From the NCBI GenBank assembly GCA_028278625.1, contig JANQDY010000149.1, forward strand, positions 15,109-79,108: a DNA stretch of 64,000 nt. Reading direction: 5' to 3'. The notes under the pieces were generated by a model that ran no database searches, had not been told where the DNA came from, and was given only the letters and a program-made list of their open reading frames with translations. Position 1 is the stretch's first letter; each line of letters opens with the position of its first letter. This document shows positions 7,634 to 15,507 of the stretch, in pieces. Made by a program: the position numbers and the translations under genes. Origin of the DNA: Thermodesulfobacteriota bacterium (GTDB lineage Bacteria > Desulfobacterota > DSM-4660 > Desulfatiglandales > Desulfatiglandaceae).

Positions 7634-9034
7634 CTATCTCAAATAACCCTCTGTTCCGTCATCAAGTCCCATTTTTCCCGGGTTGAGGATATTTTTTGGA
7701 TCGAAAAGCTTCTTTACGGAGCGCATGACATCCATACTGATGGAATCGTGCTCCAGATGCATGAAGGGTGTTTTGGCAAGCCCTATTCCATGCTCTCCCG
7801 TTAGCGTACCGCCAAGTTCCACTACTTTTTCAAATAGTTCGGAAGAGGCTTTTTCAGCGCGTTCAACTTCATCCCGGTCCGTTCCATCGAAACAGACCAC
7901 CGGGTGAAGATTGCCGTCGCCCGCATGTCCCACGGTCGGCAAGTTGACGTTATGTTTAACGGCAATATCGGATATGGCTTTGAGCATATCGGGCACTTTG
8001 GACATGGGGACGGCCAAATCTTCCACAATGAGGTTATTGTTGATTCGAGCAACAACCCCGTATCCCGACTTGCGTGCGGTCCAAAGTGCTTCTGCCATTT
8101 CTTTCCCCTCGGTGTGCTCCACCGACAATGCGTGATTGCTCTTGAAGATCTGAACGATCTTCTCCATTTGAAATTCGGTTTCCGCCAAGGTATTGCCATC
8201 GGTTTCGGCGATAAGAAGCGCTTCTACTACGGGCAGGCCCAGATCCGTATTCTGATTGATAACTTCCAGGTTCTGCCGGTCCACTATCTCGAGAGCGCTG
8301 GGGATAATGCCCGAGTACATGATCTGGTATACGGCCCGACCCGCGTCTTCCAGGTTTTCAAAGGTAGCCATTGCAGTTGAAATCAACTCTGGTTTGGGGT
8401 TAATTTTGAGCGTTATTTTGGTCACGGTTCCCAGGGTGCCTTCTGAACCGACGAAAAGCCCTGTCAGATCGTATCCGGAAGCACTGTTCAAGCATTTGGA
8501 GCCTGTATTCAAAACCCGACCGTCAGGTAAAACCACTTCAAGTGCCAGCACATAATCCTTTGTCGTCCCGTACTTGGCACCTTTGATGCCGCCCGCATTG
8601 GTGGCCACGTTTCCGCCAATAGTACAGACAGCCCCGCTGGCCGGATCAGGCGGAAAAAAGAAACCATAAGAAGAGAGAGCCCGGTCTAGATCGTCGTAGA
8701 TGACTCCCGGCTGTACCACGGCCAACCTATCCTCTATACTGATTTCCAAAATTCTGTCCATACGCCCGAAATCAAGGACCAAGCCCCCTTGTTCGGGAAC
8801 TGCGAGCCCGGCCAAGGAAGTTCCCGCCCCTCTGGGAACAACCGGGAACCCTTCCCGGCTTGCAAGTTTCATGATGTCTGAAACTTGTTCTGTGCTGACG
8901 GGCCACACCGCGAAATCGGGCCTTCGACGATGCTCAGAAGCATCTTTTGAATAGGCGATGAGGTCGATGAGAGAATCCGTAAAGTTCTCTTTGCCCACGA
9001 TCTCGATAAGAGATTGTTTGATTGTTGTGTTCAT
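7634..9034 (-). CDS. FAD-linked D-2-hydroxyacid dehydrogenase, GlcD/D-lactate dehydrogenase type
   Basis: This 466-residue protein is a member of the VAO/PCMH flavoprotein family. The FAD-binding domain carries VVPRGAGTSLAGLAVP (about 57-72), GGNVATNAGGIKGAKYG (about 139-155) and YDLTGLFVGSEGTLG. The C-terminal domain has VGHAGDGNLHP and GGTLTGEHGIG, the substrate-pocket motifs of GlcD and D-lactate dehydrogenases. It oxidises glycolate, D-lactate or a related 2-hydroxyacid at the membrane or cytoplasm. No Fe-S partner (GlcF type) is adjacent, so electrons may leave through a separate carrier. It is probably an operon with the LarA-like gene and the cupin. Confidence 0.88.
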   Translation of the reverse strand: MNTTIKQSLIEIVGKENFTDSLIDLIAYSKDASEHRRRPDFAVWPVSTEQVSDIMKLASREGFPVVPRGAGTSLAGLAVPEQGGLVLDFGRMDRILEISIEDRLAVVQPGVIYDDLDRALSSYGFFFPPDPASGAVCTIGGNVATNAGGIKGAKYGTTKDYVLALEVVLPDGRVLNTGSKCLNSASGYDLTGLFVGSEGTLGTVTKITLKINPKPELISTAMATFENLEDAGRAVYQIMYSGIIPSALEIVDRQNLEVINQNTDLGLPVVEALLIAETDGNTLAETEFQMEKIVQIFKSNHALSVEHTEGKEMAEALWTARKSGYGVVARINNNLIVEDLAVPMSKVPDMLKAISDIAVKHNVNLPTVGHAGDGNLHPVVCFDGTDRDEVERAEKASSELFEKVVELGGTLTGEHGIGLAKTPFMHLEHDSISMDVMRSVKKLFDPKNILNPGKMGLDDGTEGYLR

Positions 9035-9117
9035 GCTTTACTCCAACATATGCGTGGTGGGATGAAAGGAAACCATTTAAGCGCTTAACGGCTTCCCGGG
9101 GAAAGATCCGTTCGGTT

Positions 9118-9528
9118 TCAAAGCGTATCGTTTTCATAAACATTACAAATACAGCATAAAAAAGTTGCCTGCTCGCTCTTACTCAAGTTTTTCATGCCGT
9201 GTGGCTCCATGCTCGGTACGTAGATGACATCACCGGGGCCGCAGGTCCATTTCTCAGCAAGCTCATCGGTTTCGGCGTCAAATCGCCAGCACTCGAACTG
9301 ACCGCTCAATATGTACATGGTCTGGATATAAAAATGATTGTGGATGGGTATTTCTCCCCCAGGCTGTGCCGTAAAAAATCTAAAGCCGTATTCGGGGATA
9401 CCCATGTCGTCCTCCCCGAACTTGGATAGCCAGCGCACACTAATGCCTTTGACATCGTATGTCTTGCCTTTATAGGGAAATTTCTCTACTTTGACGTCTT
9501 CACTTTCTTTCCAGTTTAAGACTTCCAC
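9118..9528 (-). CDS. cupin-domain protein
   Basis: The 136-residue single cupin starts at a GTG (9528) with AAGGAG upstream. The core motif GGEIPIHNHFYIQTMYILSG (about 74-93) supplies the metal-binding His residues, and the second motif includes GPGDVIYVPSMEPHG. Such small cupins bind a metal and act as isomerases, dioxygenases or ligand sensors. As first gene of the hydroxyacid cluster it could be a sugar-acid isomerase or simply an effector-binding protein. There is no HTH domain. Confidence 0.75.
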   Translation of the reverse strand: MEVLNWKESEDVKVEKFPYKGKTYDVKGISVRWLSKFGEDDMGIPEYGFRFFTAQPGGEIPIHNHFYIQTMYILSGQFECWRFDAETDELAEKWTCGPGDVIYVPSMEPHGMKNLSKSEQATFLCCICNVYENDTL

Positions 9529-10023
9529 TGTCTACTCCTTAAAAATGGTTGAAATATGTTACAAACCGTCTTGAATATTGTCTTCTCCGGGCTGGCTTTT
9601 TCACGTAAGATAGGGTATATCAATCCTGAGTGAAAGCCGACCCGATCCATCGGAAGAGTGGCTATTTTCGCCTGAGAGTTGGTCACAAACCGAAACATTC
9701 TAGGTAGACCGTGGATTCAGGTCAAGCATTTTTTGAGGCTTGAAGCGACACTCTCGGAACTTGTTGAAGACCGGTAACCTCTGGAATCTAAGGATAGTGT
9801 TATAAACAGCGCTAACCAATTTCACTGTTTGAGGATCTGGATCTTCAGAAAAGCCAATCCATTGGCGTTGGATGGATCGGTTTTCCATACCCGTTCATTT
9901 TTTCTATGAATTCCGTGAAGAATTTTGTATAATTAAAAGTTGACGATGGAAAAAGGTTTTTAAGGGAACGCATATTTTTTGGAAACTCTGCAAGCGCTAA
10001 CGACCTAAAAGAAGGAGGGAAGA
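9529..10023. other. 495-base divergent intergenic region
   Basis: It separates the minus-strand cupin operon from the plus-strand AOR1 operon, so it should hold both promoters. A TATAAT at 9927-9932 has no good -35. No -24/-12 element, riboswitch or operator palindrome could be defended. Only an AAGGAGGGA ribosome site just before 10024 is clear. Confidence 0.4.
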
Positions 10024-11742
10024 ATGAAATTTTTAAGGGTAGACCTGAGTACGAAGAGTGTGAAAGTAGAAGATGTGCCTCAGCAGTATATGGGTCTTGG
10101 AGGCAGGGGGCTTACTTCAATAATGATCAACGAGGAGGTTGAACCGACATGTGATCCCCTCGGCCCGGAAAACAAAATGATCGTAGCTCCCGGTACGCTG
10201 AGCGGGACAAATCTGGTCAATACCAGCAGGGTTTCGATCGGAGCGAAAAGCCCGCTTACCGGTGGCATAAAAGAAAGCAATGCGGGTGGAACAGTTGGCG
10301 CTGCTCTCGGCCGTCTGGGAATTACGGCGATTATTTTTGAAGGTCAGGCGCCTGATGGAGAACTTTGCACTTTCAGGGTCGATGAGAACGGAGAAGCGAG
10401 TTTGGTTTCGGCATCACAATACAAAGGGATGCGGACCTATGACCTGTGCGAAAAGCTGCTCGATACCTATGGAGAGAAGAGCGCCGTCCTTTGCATTGGA
10501 CCGGCGGGAGAACAAGAACTGGGTGCGGCTTCAATACAAACCACGGATGTGGACGGACGTCCTTGCAGAGCGGCCGGCCGAGGAGGTTTAGGCGCGGTCA
10601 TGGGCGCCAAAGGGCTGAAGGCCATCGTGGTCGACGAGCGTGGCAAAGCGGCCGACGCAATCGCGGAACCTGAAGCGTTTAAAGAAGCCTCAAAGGCATT
10701 TGCAAAAGCCGTAAAGGAGCATCCTTTCACAGGGGATTTTCTGCCCAATCTTGGTACGGCCGGTATGGTTGCTCCTGTCAATTCCATGGGGGGCTTTCCC
10801 ACCTTGAATGCCACACAAGGTGTTATGGAAGGTTGGGAGAAGATCAGCGGTGAGACGATGACGAAGATCATTCAGGAAAGAGGGGGCAACCCGAGCCACA
10901 TGGGTTGTGCCCAATGCATCGTCCGTTGTTCCAACGAATACGTGGATGAGAAGGGTGGATTCATTACTTCATCTTTGGAATATGAGACGATCTGGTCCAT
11001 GGGGGGGATGACCGGTATTGACGACTTGGATATCATTGCACAGTTGGATCGTTTGTGTGACGACATCGGTGTTGACACCATGGAGACCGGTGTTGCGGTG
11101 GCCGTTGCCATGGATGCCGGGGAAAACAACTTCGGGGATGGACAGGCGGCCATTAATATGGTGGAAGAAATTGGCCAGGGAACAGCATTCGGCAAAATTC
11201 TGGGCAATGGTGCAACTTCTGTTGGCAAACATTTCGGGCATCATCGTATCCCCGCGGCAAAAGGCCAAAGCATCGCGGCCTATGACCCCCGGGCAATGCA
11301 AGGCAATGCCGTTACCTATGCCACCTCCCCAATGGGGGCGGATCATACAGCGGGAAATGTGGTGGGGGAATATATGGGTGAGGCACTTGATCCGCTAAAA
11401 AGAGATGGTCAGGTTGAAGCTTCGCGAAATCTCCAAATTGCCACGGCATCTGTGGATTGCACGGGTCTTTGCCTTCTTGCAAGTTTCGCTTTGGGTGCCC
11501 CGGAGGGTGCCGAGGCGTTTCTGAAGGCGATAAACGCCAAATTTGGAACATCCCTTGGTCCGGACGACATTCCGGCGTTGGGTGTTCGAGTGCTGACGGC
11601 GGAACGCGATTTCAATCGGAGGGCCGGTTTCACGAAAGACGACGACCGGTTGCCAAAGTTCTTTTATGAAGAACCCCTTCCTCCGCATAACAAAGTGGTG
11701 CTCATGACCGAGGAGGACATGGACAGCACGTTTGATTTCTAA
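10024..11742 (+). CDS. aor: aldehyde:ferredoxin oxidoreductase (tungsten/molybdenum pterin enzyme), copy 1
   Basis: The 572-residue product is close to the usual 580-620 of the AOR family. The N-terminal domain (1-200) has GGRGLTS and the GGTVGAALGRLGI pterin-binding region. The 4Fe-4S ligands are CAQCIVRC (about 299-306) plus the later DCTGLC cysteine. AOR oxidises aldehydes to carboxylic acids (or the reverse) with ferredoxin, using a bis-tungstopterin cofactor. A MoaD-like carrier follows 20 bases downstream, as is common, and probably feeds pterin synthesis. A second, only distantly similar AOR is at 19842. The aldehyde substrate is not evident from sequence; the nearby alcohol dehydrogenase suggests alcohol-derived aldehydes. 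Confidence 0.9.
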   Translation: MKFLRVDLSTKSVKVEDVPQQYMGLGGRGLTSIMINEEVEPTCDPLGPENKMIVAPGTLSGTNLVNTSRVSIGAKSPLTGGIKESNAGGTVGAALGRLGITAIIFEGQAPDGELCTFRVDENGEASLVSASQYKGMRTYDLCEKLLDTYGEKSAVLCIGPAGEQELGAASIQTTDVDGRPCRAAGRGGLGAVMGAKGLKAIVVDERGKAADAIAEPEAFKEASKAFAKAVKEHPFTGDFLPNLGTAGMVAPVNSMGGFPTLNATQGVMEGWEKISGETMTKIIQERGGNPSHMGCAQCIVRCSNEYVDEKGGFITSSLEYETIWSMGGMTGIDDLDIIAQLDRLCDDIGVDTMETGVAVAVAMDAGENNFGDGQAAINMVEEIGQGTAFGKILGNGATSVGKHFGHHRIPAAKGQSIAAYDPRAMQGNAVTYATSPMGADHTAGNVVGEYMGEALDPLKRDGQVEASRNLQIATASVDCTGLCLLASFALGAPEGAEAFLKAINAKFGTSLGPDDIPALGVRVLTAERDFNRRAGFTKDDDRLPKFFYEEPLPPHNKVVLMTEEDMDSTFDF

Positions 11743-11762
11743 ATAATAGATGCAAATATATT

Positions 11763-12002
11763 ATGATAGTCAAAGTTAGATTGTTCGGAAATCTGGGGAA
11801 GCGTTTTCCCGGTTACGATCATGAAGAGGGCATGGATGTGGATCTTCCGGATGGTGCGGTGGTTGCGGATCTGCTCACCCATCTGGATGTCTCATCCGCC
11901 CACGGGGGGCTCGTGTCGGCAGGTACATTACCCATGAAGCCTGATGATGAATTGCCGGCCGGCACCACCCTTAGTATTTTTCAACCTGTTTTTGGCGGCT
12001 GA
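11763..12002 (+). CDS. MoaD/ThiS-family sulfur carrier protein, partner of AOR1
   Basis: This 79-residue ubiquitin-fold protein ends in Gly-Gly (PVFGG), the residues that are adenylated and thiocarboxylated by a MoeB/ThiF-type enzyme. The spacing to AOR1 is 20 bases, and AOR-linked MoaD homologues are thought to supply dithiolene sulfur for molybdo- or tungstopterin. The fused ThiF-type enzyme at 13133 is the likely activating partner. A rho-independent terminator follows at 12071. Confidence 0.85.
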   Translation: MIVKVRLFGNLGKRFPGYDHEEGMDVDLPDGAVVADLLTHLDVSSAHGGLVSAGTLPMKPDDELPAGTTLSIFQPVFGG

Positions 12003-12070
12003 ACTTCTGTTCGCCCATGGGGCGCAGCCAAAGAGCCTGAGCCCACCACTGATAGCGCAAAGGTGTATAG

Positions 12071-12094
12071 AACCCCGTCCTTGGACGGGGTTTT
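12071..12094 (+). terminator. rho-independent terminator after AOR1-moaD
   Basis: AACCCCGTCC-TT-GGACGGGGTT forms a perfect GC-rich hairpin, followed by a TTTT run. It lies 69 bases after the MoaD-like stop and cleanly ends the AOR1 transcript. Confidence 0.85.
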
Positions 12095-12225
12095 GGTTGA
12101 ACCCCCATGGAAAACCCACGATCCAAAGATGTCATGCCTGAATGAAAGTGTAGGATAAACAGCGCATTTTATGGCCTTCGGAAATAGATCCTCATTACCC
12201 TAAATTTGAATACTCGATAGGACAA

Positions 12226-12831
12226 ATGGTAACAATACATATCGTTCGACACGGTGAAACCGAATGGAACGTACAAGGAAGATTGCAGGGACACAAAGAT
12301 TCTCCTCTGACACTTCTGGGGAGAGACCAAGCACGCAAAATTAAATCAAATATAATTGAACCTATTGATGTTATATACGCAAGCACCAGCAAACGGGCAA
12401 TTGAGACTGCCAAGATCATTTGTGACGGAACAAATCAACCGATCAAGACCATGCCGGAATTAAGAGAAATGAATTTGGGAACATGGACAGGGAGAAAAAA
12501 AAAGGAGGTAGAGGTAGAATATCCTGCCGAATATAAAGCATTTTGGAACAATCCGTCCAAGTTCTATTTAGATCAAGCGGAGACGTTTGAGAATACCCAG
12601 CGCAGGGTAAAGAAAGCATTTTCAAGTATACTGGAAACTGAAGATGGAAAAACTGTTCTTCTCGTCTCCCATCACACACCCGTAAAAATTATCCTGTCAT
12701 GCTTGGAAAACCGGCCACTGGACAAAATCTGGGAGCCCCCAGCTGTTGGTAATGGTTCCCATAGTATTGTTAAAAAGAGTTCAGATGGGACCGTTCGGAT
12801 TGTTTCATATAGCGGATTGTTGAAGTGGTAG
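12226..12831 (+). CDS. histidine phosphatase family protein (phosphoglycerate mutase-like)
   Basis: The 201-residue protein carries the RHGETEWN signature (about 8-15), a downstream ASTSKRAIETA stretch, the acidic ELREMNLGTWTG segment, and the second catalytic His in VSHHTPVKI. This is the GpmB/CobC/PhoE branch of broad phosphatases, which form a phosphohistidine intermediate. The role could be phosphoglycerate mutase-like, alpha-ribazole phosphatase or general. It sits between two MoaD-type carriers. Its base composition is A/T-richer than its neighbours, hinting at separate origin. Confidence 0.85.
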   Translation: MVTIHIVRHGETEWNVQGRLQGHKDSPLTLLGRDQARKIKSNIIEPIDVIYASTSKRAIETAKIICDGTNQPIKTMPELREMNLGTWTGRKKKEVEVEYPAEYKAFWNNPSKFYLDQAETFENTQRRVKKAFSSILETEDGKTVLLVSHHTPVKIILSCLENRPLDKIWEPPAVGNGSHSIVKKSSDGTVRIVSYSGLLKW

Positions 12832-12886
12832 CCCCGGCGGGTGCGCCACATGGATCGCTAAGATACATATATTGGGAGATGCAAAA

Positions 12887-13129
12887 ATGATAATTGAAGC
12901 GAAAGTCGCTCAATCTCTTCGCCGCTATCTTCAGAACTCAGAGAATCATATTGATGGGGATAAATGGGATATGCCAGAAGGAACAACCGTCTCCAATGCC
13001 TTAAAAATGCTGGGTCTCCCGAATTGGGAAATCAAACTGCTTCTTGTCAATGGTCGGCATGCGAATATGGATAGCGTATTGAGCGATGGCGATGCCCTGC
13101 AGGTGTTTCCGCTAATGCCCGGGGGGTGA
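12887..13129 (+). CDS. second MoaD/ThiS-family sulfur carrier protein
   Basis: The start is taken at ATG 12887, with GGGAG 8 bases upstream; a longer frame from a TTG at 12872 would bury this site. The 80-residue protein has the MoaD fold (DMPEGTTVSNALKMLG, LLVNGRHA) and ends in a C-terminal PGG. It is distinct in sequence from the carrier at 11763, implying separate clients. The next gene (13133) is a ThiF-type activating enzyme only 3 bases away, so the pair is co-translated. Confidence 0.82.
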   Translation: MIIEAKVAQSLRRYLQNSENHIDGDKWDMPEGTTVSNALKMLGLPNWEIKLLLVNGRHANMDSVLSDGDALQVFPLMPGG

Positions 13130-13132
13130 CGC

Positions 13133-13960
13133 ATGACCCACAAGAGCCTCGAGATTTTGGTAAACGAACAGATCCGTTTTTTTGAGAAAGGAACAACTGT
13201 AGAAACGGTGCGAGATACCCTGAAGCCTGGTGCCGATGTGCTGGTTCTGAACGGTTTTACCTGCAGTCCTGATGCCCGGGTCAATGAGGGAGATACGGTG
13301 GTGCTGATCCGTCGGGGAGAAACGCCCGGGGAAGAGGAACTGGAAAGCCTGATGGTGGCGCGCCACACTCCCGGTATCCATGCGCGCATGAAAAGGGCCA
13401 CGGTGGGTATTGCAGGTCTGGGAGGACTTGGTTCAGCAGTGGCCATGGCCCTGTGTCGAATGGGTATTGGAAAGATGATCCTGGCGGATTTTGATCTCGT
13501 GGAACCCAGCAATCTGAATCGCCAGCAGTACTTCATTGAACATATCGGTATGGCAAAGACAGACGCCATGGGCCAGATCCTTTTAAGCGTCAACCCGTAC
13601 AGCCAAATCGTTACGCACAACGTATTGTTGGAGAAAGGAAATATTCATAAAACCTTTCGGGAAGCGGATGTTGTTTTGGAATGCCTTGATATGGCTGAAA
13701 CAAAGGCCATGTTTATTCAAACGATTCTCGAATTTCTTCCTGATACTTATGTCATTGGTGCGTCTGGCTTGGCGGGATACGGAAACAGCAACAGCATTCA
13801 AACCCAGAAGCTTGGGGACAGACTTTTTATGGTGGGCGATTTTGTCACGGCAGCCAAACAGGGCAGGGGACTGATGGCCCCTCGGGTGGGTATCGCGGCC
13901 CATCATCAGGCCAATCTTGTGGTTAGCCTCTTAACGGATTCCGAAGACACTGTGTCGTGA
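13133..13960 (+). CDS. ThiF/MoeB-type adenylyltransferase with N-terminal ThiS-like domain
   Basis: Residues 1-65 form a beta-grasp ThiS/MoaD-like domain without a terminal Gly-Gly. Residues 85-275 form the E1-like adenylyltransferase: nucleotide loop GIAGLGGLGSAVAMAL (about 89-104), the Arg of LNRQQY, and acidic metal ligands. It matches the ThiF family 2 type, which activates a sulfur carrier by adenylation. It lacks the zinc CxxC pairs and the rhodanese domain found in some MoeB proteins. Placed directly after a free carrier and near AOR1, it probably loads sulfur onto the two carriers for tungstopterin or thiazole synthesis. Confidence 0.85.
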   Translation: MTHKSLEILVNEQIRFFEKGTTVETVRDTLKPGADVLVLNGFTCSPDARVNEGDTVVLIRRGETPGEEELESLMVARHTPGIHARMKRATVGIAGLGGLGSAVAMALCRMGIGKMILADFDLVEPSNLNRQQYFIEHIGMAKTDAMGQILLSVNPYSQIVTHNVLLEKGNIHKTFREADVVLECLDMAETKAMFIQTILEFLPDTYVIGASGLAGYGNSNSIQTQKLGDRLFMVGDFVTAAKQGRGLMAPRVGIAAHHQANLVVSLLTDSEDTVS

Positions 13961-13991
13961 CCCATATCGGAAACTGCCACCCCGGTATGAT

Positions 13992-15092
13992 TCATGAATT
14001 GGCCCTGTCCAGTACACAACGGATTCCTTTTCCCGCCAATGCTGCCTGCCGGCACAAACTGTCTGAAACGCAATAGGCCTTGGTCATGTCACCCTGGGCC
14101 CACCGCTTTACAAGATCCGGCTCACGAATAAAAGGTCTGCTCATAGAGACATAATCCGTGTACTCTTCCAAAACAAGTCTCTCTGCCAGATGAAACGTTC
14201 GAACGCCTCCTACAAGGATCAAGGGTACTTTGAAATGTTTCTTGAAGACTTGCGCCTCATTCCGGAAGTAAGCTTCTTCATTCTCAGAAATGATACCTTC
14301 TCTGCAATGGCTGAATCTGCCGCCCACAACGGTTCCACCACTCACTTCAATGGCATCCACCCCTTCTTCCTGGAGCAGATATCCCGTTCGCAATGAGTCT
14401 TCCAATGTCAGGCCATCTTCCAGAAGATCTCGGGAGTTCATCTTGACCAGGATAGGGAAGTGCGATCCAACTTTAGCGCGGGATTCCCGAACTACTTCAA
14501 GAAGAATTCTAGCCCTGTTTTCAACGGTTCCGCCATATCCGTCACGGCGCTTGTTGAAGAATGGCGAGAGGAACTGGCTCAGGAGGTATCCATGAGCTGC
14601 ATGAATCTGCAAAGCATCGAAGTTCGCCGCTTTGGCCCGGTAGGCTGCCTTTCCAAATGCTTTTACGATATCCTCGATGTCATTCGCGGTCATCTCTGTG
14701 GCCCGGGATTTGTCGGGCCCTTCCATTCTTGAGGGAGCCAGAAGTTCTTGACCCGTCAGTGTTTTGTTCGCAAAGAGGCCTCCGTGGGTAATTTGTACTG
14801 CAATCCGGCCCCCTCGCATATGGACGGCACGATTCATTTTCCTGAGGCCATCTACCAACGCATCCGTGTGAATTCCGAGCTGCCCTATTCCTGCCTGTCC
14901 ATCGGGACGAACATAGGCATGTCCCGTTATTATGAGGCCCACCCCCCCTGCTGCAAGATTTGCCATGAGATTCGTAAGTTCCGGAGTACATTCTCCGTTC
15001 GCAGATGCCATCCCTTCCCAGGTAGCAGACCTAATGAATCTGTTTTCCAGTTGCATCCCGTTTATCGCAGAACGCTCAAAAAGTATGGACAT
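13992..15092 (-). CDS. NADH:flavin oxidoreductase, old yellow enzyme family (FMN domain only)
   Basis: The 366-residue TIM-barrel protein has OYE motifs: ENRFIRSATWEGMAS, ITHGGLFA, the HAAHGYLLSQFLSPFFNKR block and YGGTVENRAR. Unlike the two long OYE/FadH proteins at 32270 and 34213, it has no Fe-S cluster or FAD domain. It reduces activated C=C bonds using FMN and NAD(P)H; the substrate is unknown. It is convergent with the ThiF gene and divergent from the sigma-54 activator at 15508, sharing the 15093-15507 region. Confidence 0.87.
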   Translation of the reverse strand: MSILFERSAINGMQLENRFIRSATWEGMASANGECTPELTNLMANLAAGGVGLIITGHAYVRPDGQAGIGQLGIHTDALVDGLRKMNRAVHMRGGRIAVQITHGGLFANKTLTGQELLAPSRMEGPDKSRATEMTANDIEDIVKAFGKAAYRAKAANFDALQIHAAHGYLLSQFLSPFFNKRRDGYGGTVENRARILLEVVRESRAKVGSHFPILVKMNSRDLLEDGLTLEDSLRTGYLLQEEGVDAIEVSGGTVVGGRFSHCREGIISENEEAYFRNEAQVFKKHFKVPLILVGGVRTFHLAERLVLEEYTDYVSMSRPFIREPDLVKRWAQGDMTKAYCVSDSLCRQAALAGKGIRCVLDRANS

Positions 15093-15507
15093 TTGTTTCT
15101 CCTTTTAATGTCCCGCCTTGATATTGGAACTGATCAAAAAGGAAGGTATCTTAATATGAAATGTGATACAAGGAAAGATTACGGGGAAACGCCATCCTTG
15201 CTCACGTGAAATGCCAAAAAATGGTCCATCTCAACCGTTCTTCATTGACAAAATAGCGCCAAATTTGATAAAATAATCAATAAGGATGTTCTTTTTTGGA
15301 AAATGAATCAGCATCTTACCGCTATATTGATGTGATGGATCAGATACTTTGAAGAGCGGAAAGGAACATCGCAATGTGTTTGGATATCCTGGGGATTCGG
15401 ATGATGGCTTGATCTTGCTTTTTCGTCATCAAACCCCCGCAGGTATAATGCGTAGATAAAGCGAAAAGCCACTTGGTGGAGCGCTATTTTTTTGAAAGAG
15501 GATGACA
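15093..15507. other. 415-base divergent region between OYE gene and sigma-54 activator
   Basis: It contains the strong sigma-70-like promoter annotated at 15245-15274 for the activator. No clear promoter for the minus-strand OYE gene and no other gene were found. The activator transcript would have a leader of roughly 220 bases, with no obvious fold. Confidence 0.45.
15245..15274 (+). promoter_or_regulatory. sigma-70 promoter for the sigma-54 activator gene
   Basis: TTGACA (15245-15250), an 18-base spacer, and TAAAAT (15269-15274): a perfect -35 and a 5/6 -10. Its strength and placement suggest the activator is made constitutively. Confidence 0.6.

Noticed and set aside
9529..10023. Molybdenum/tungsten cofactor riboswitch before AOR1
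   Set aside because: No conserved cores of the known riboswitch could be recognised by eye.
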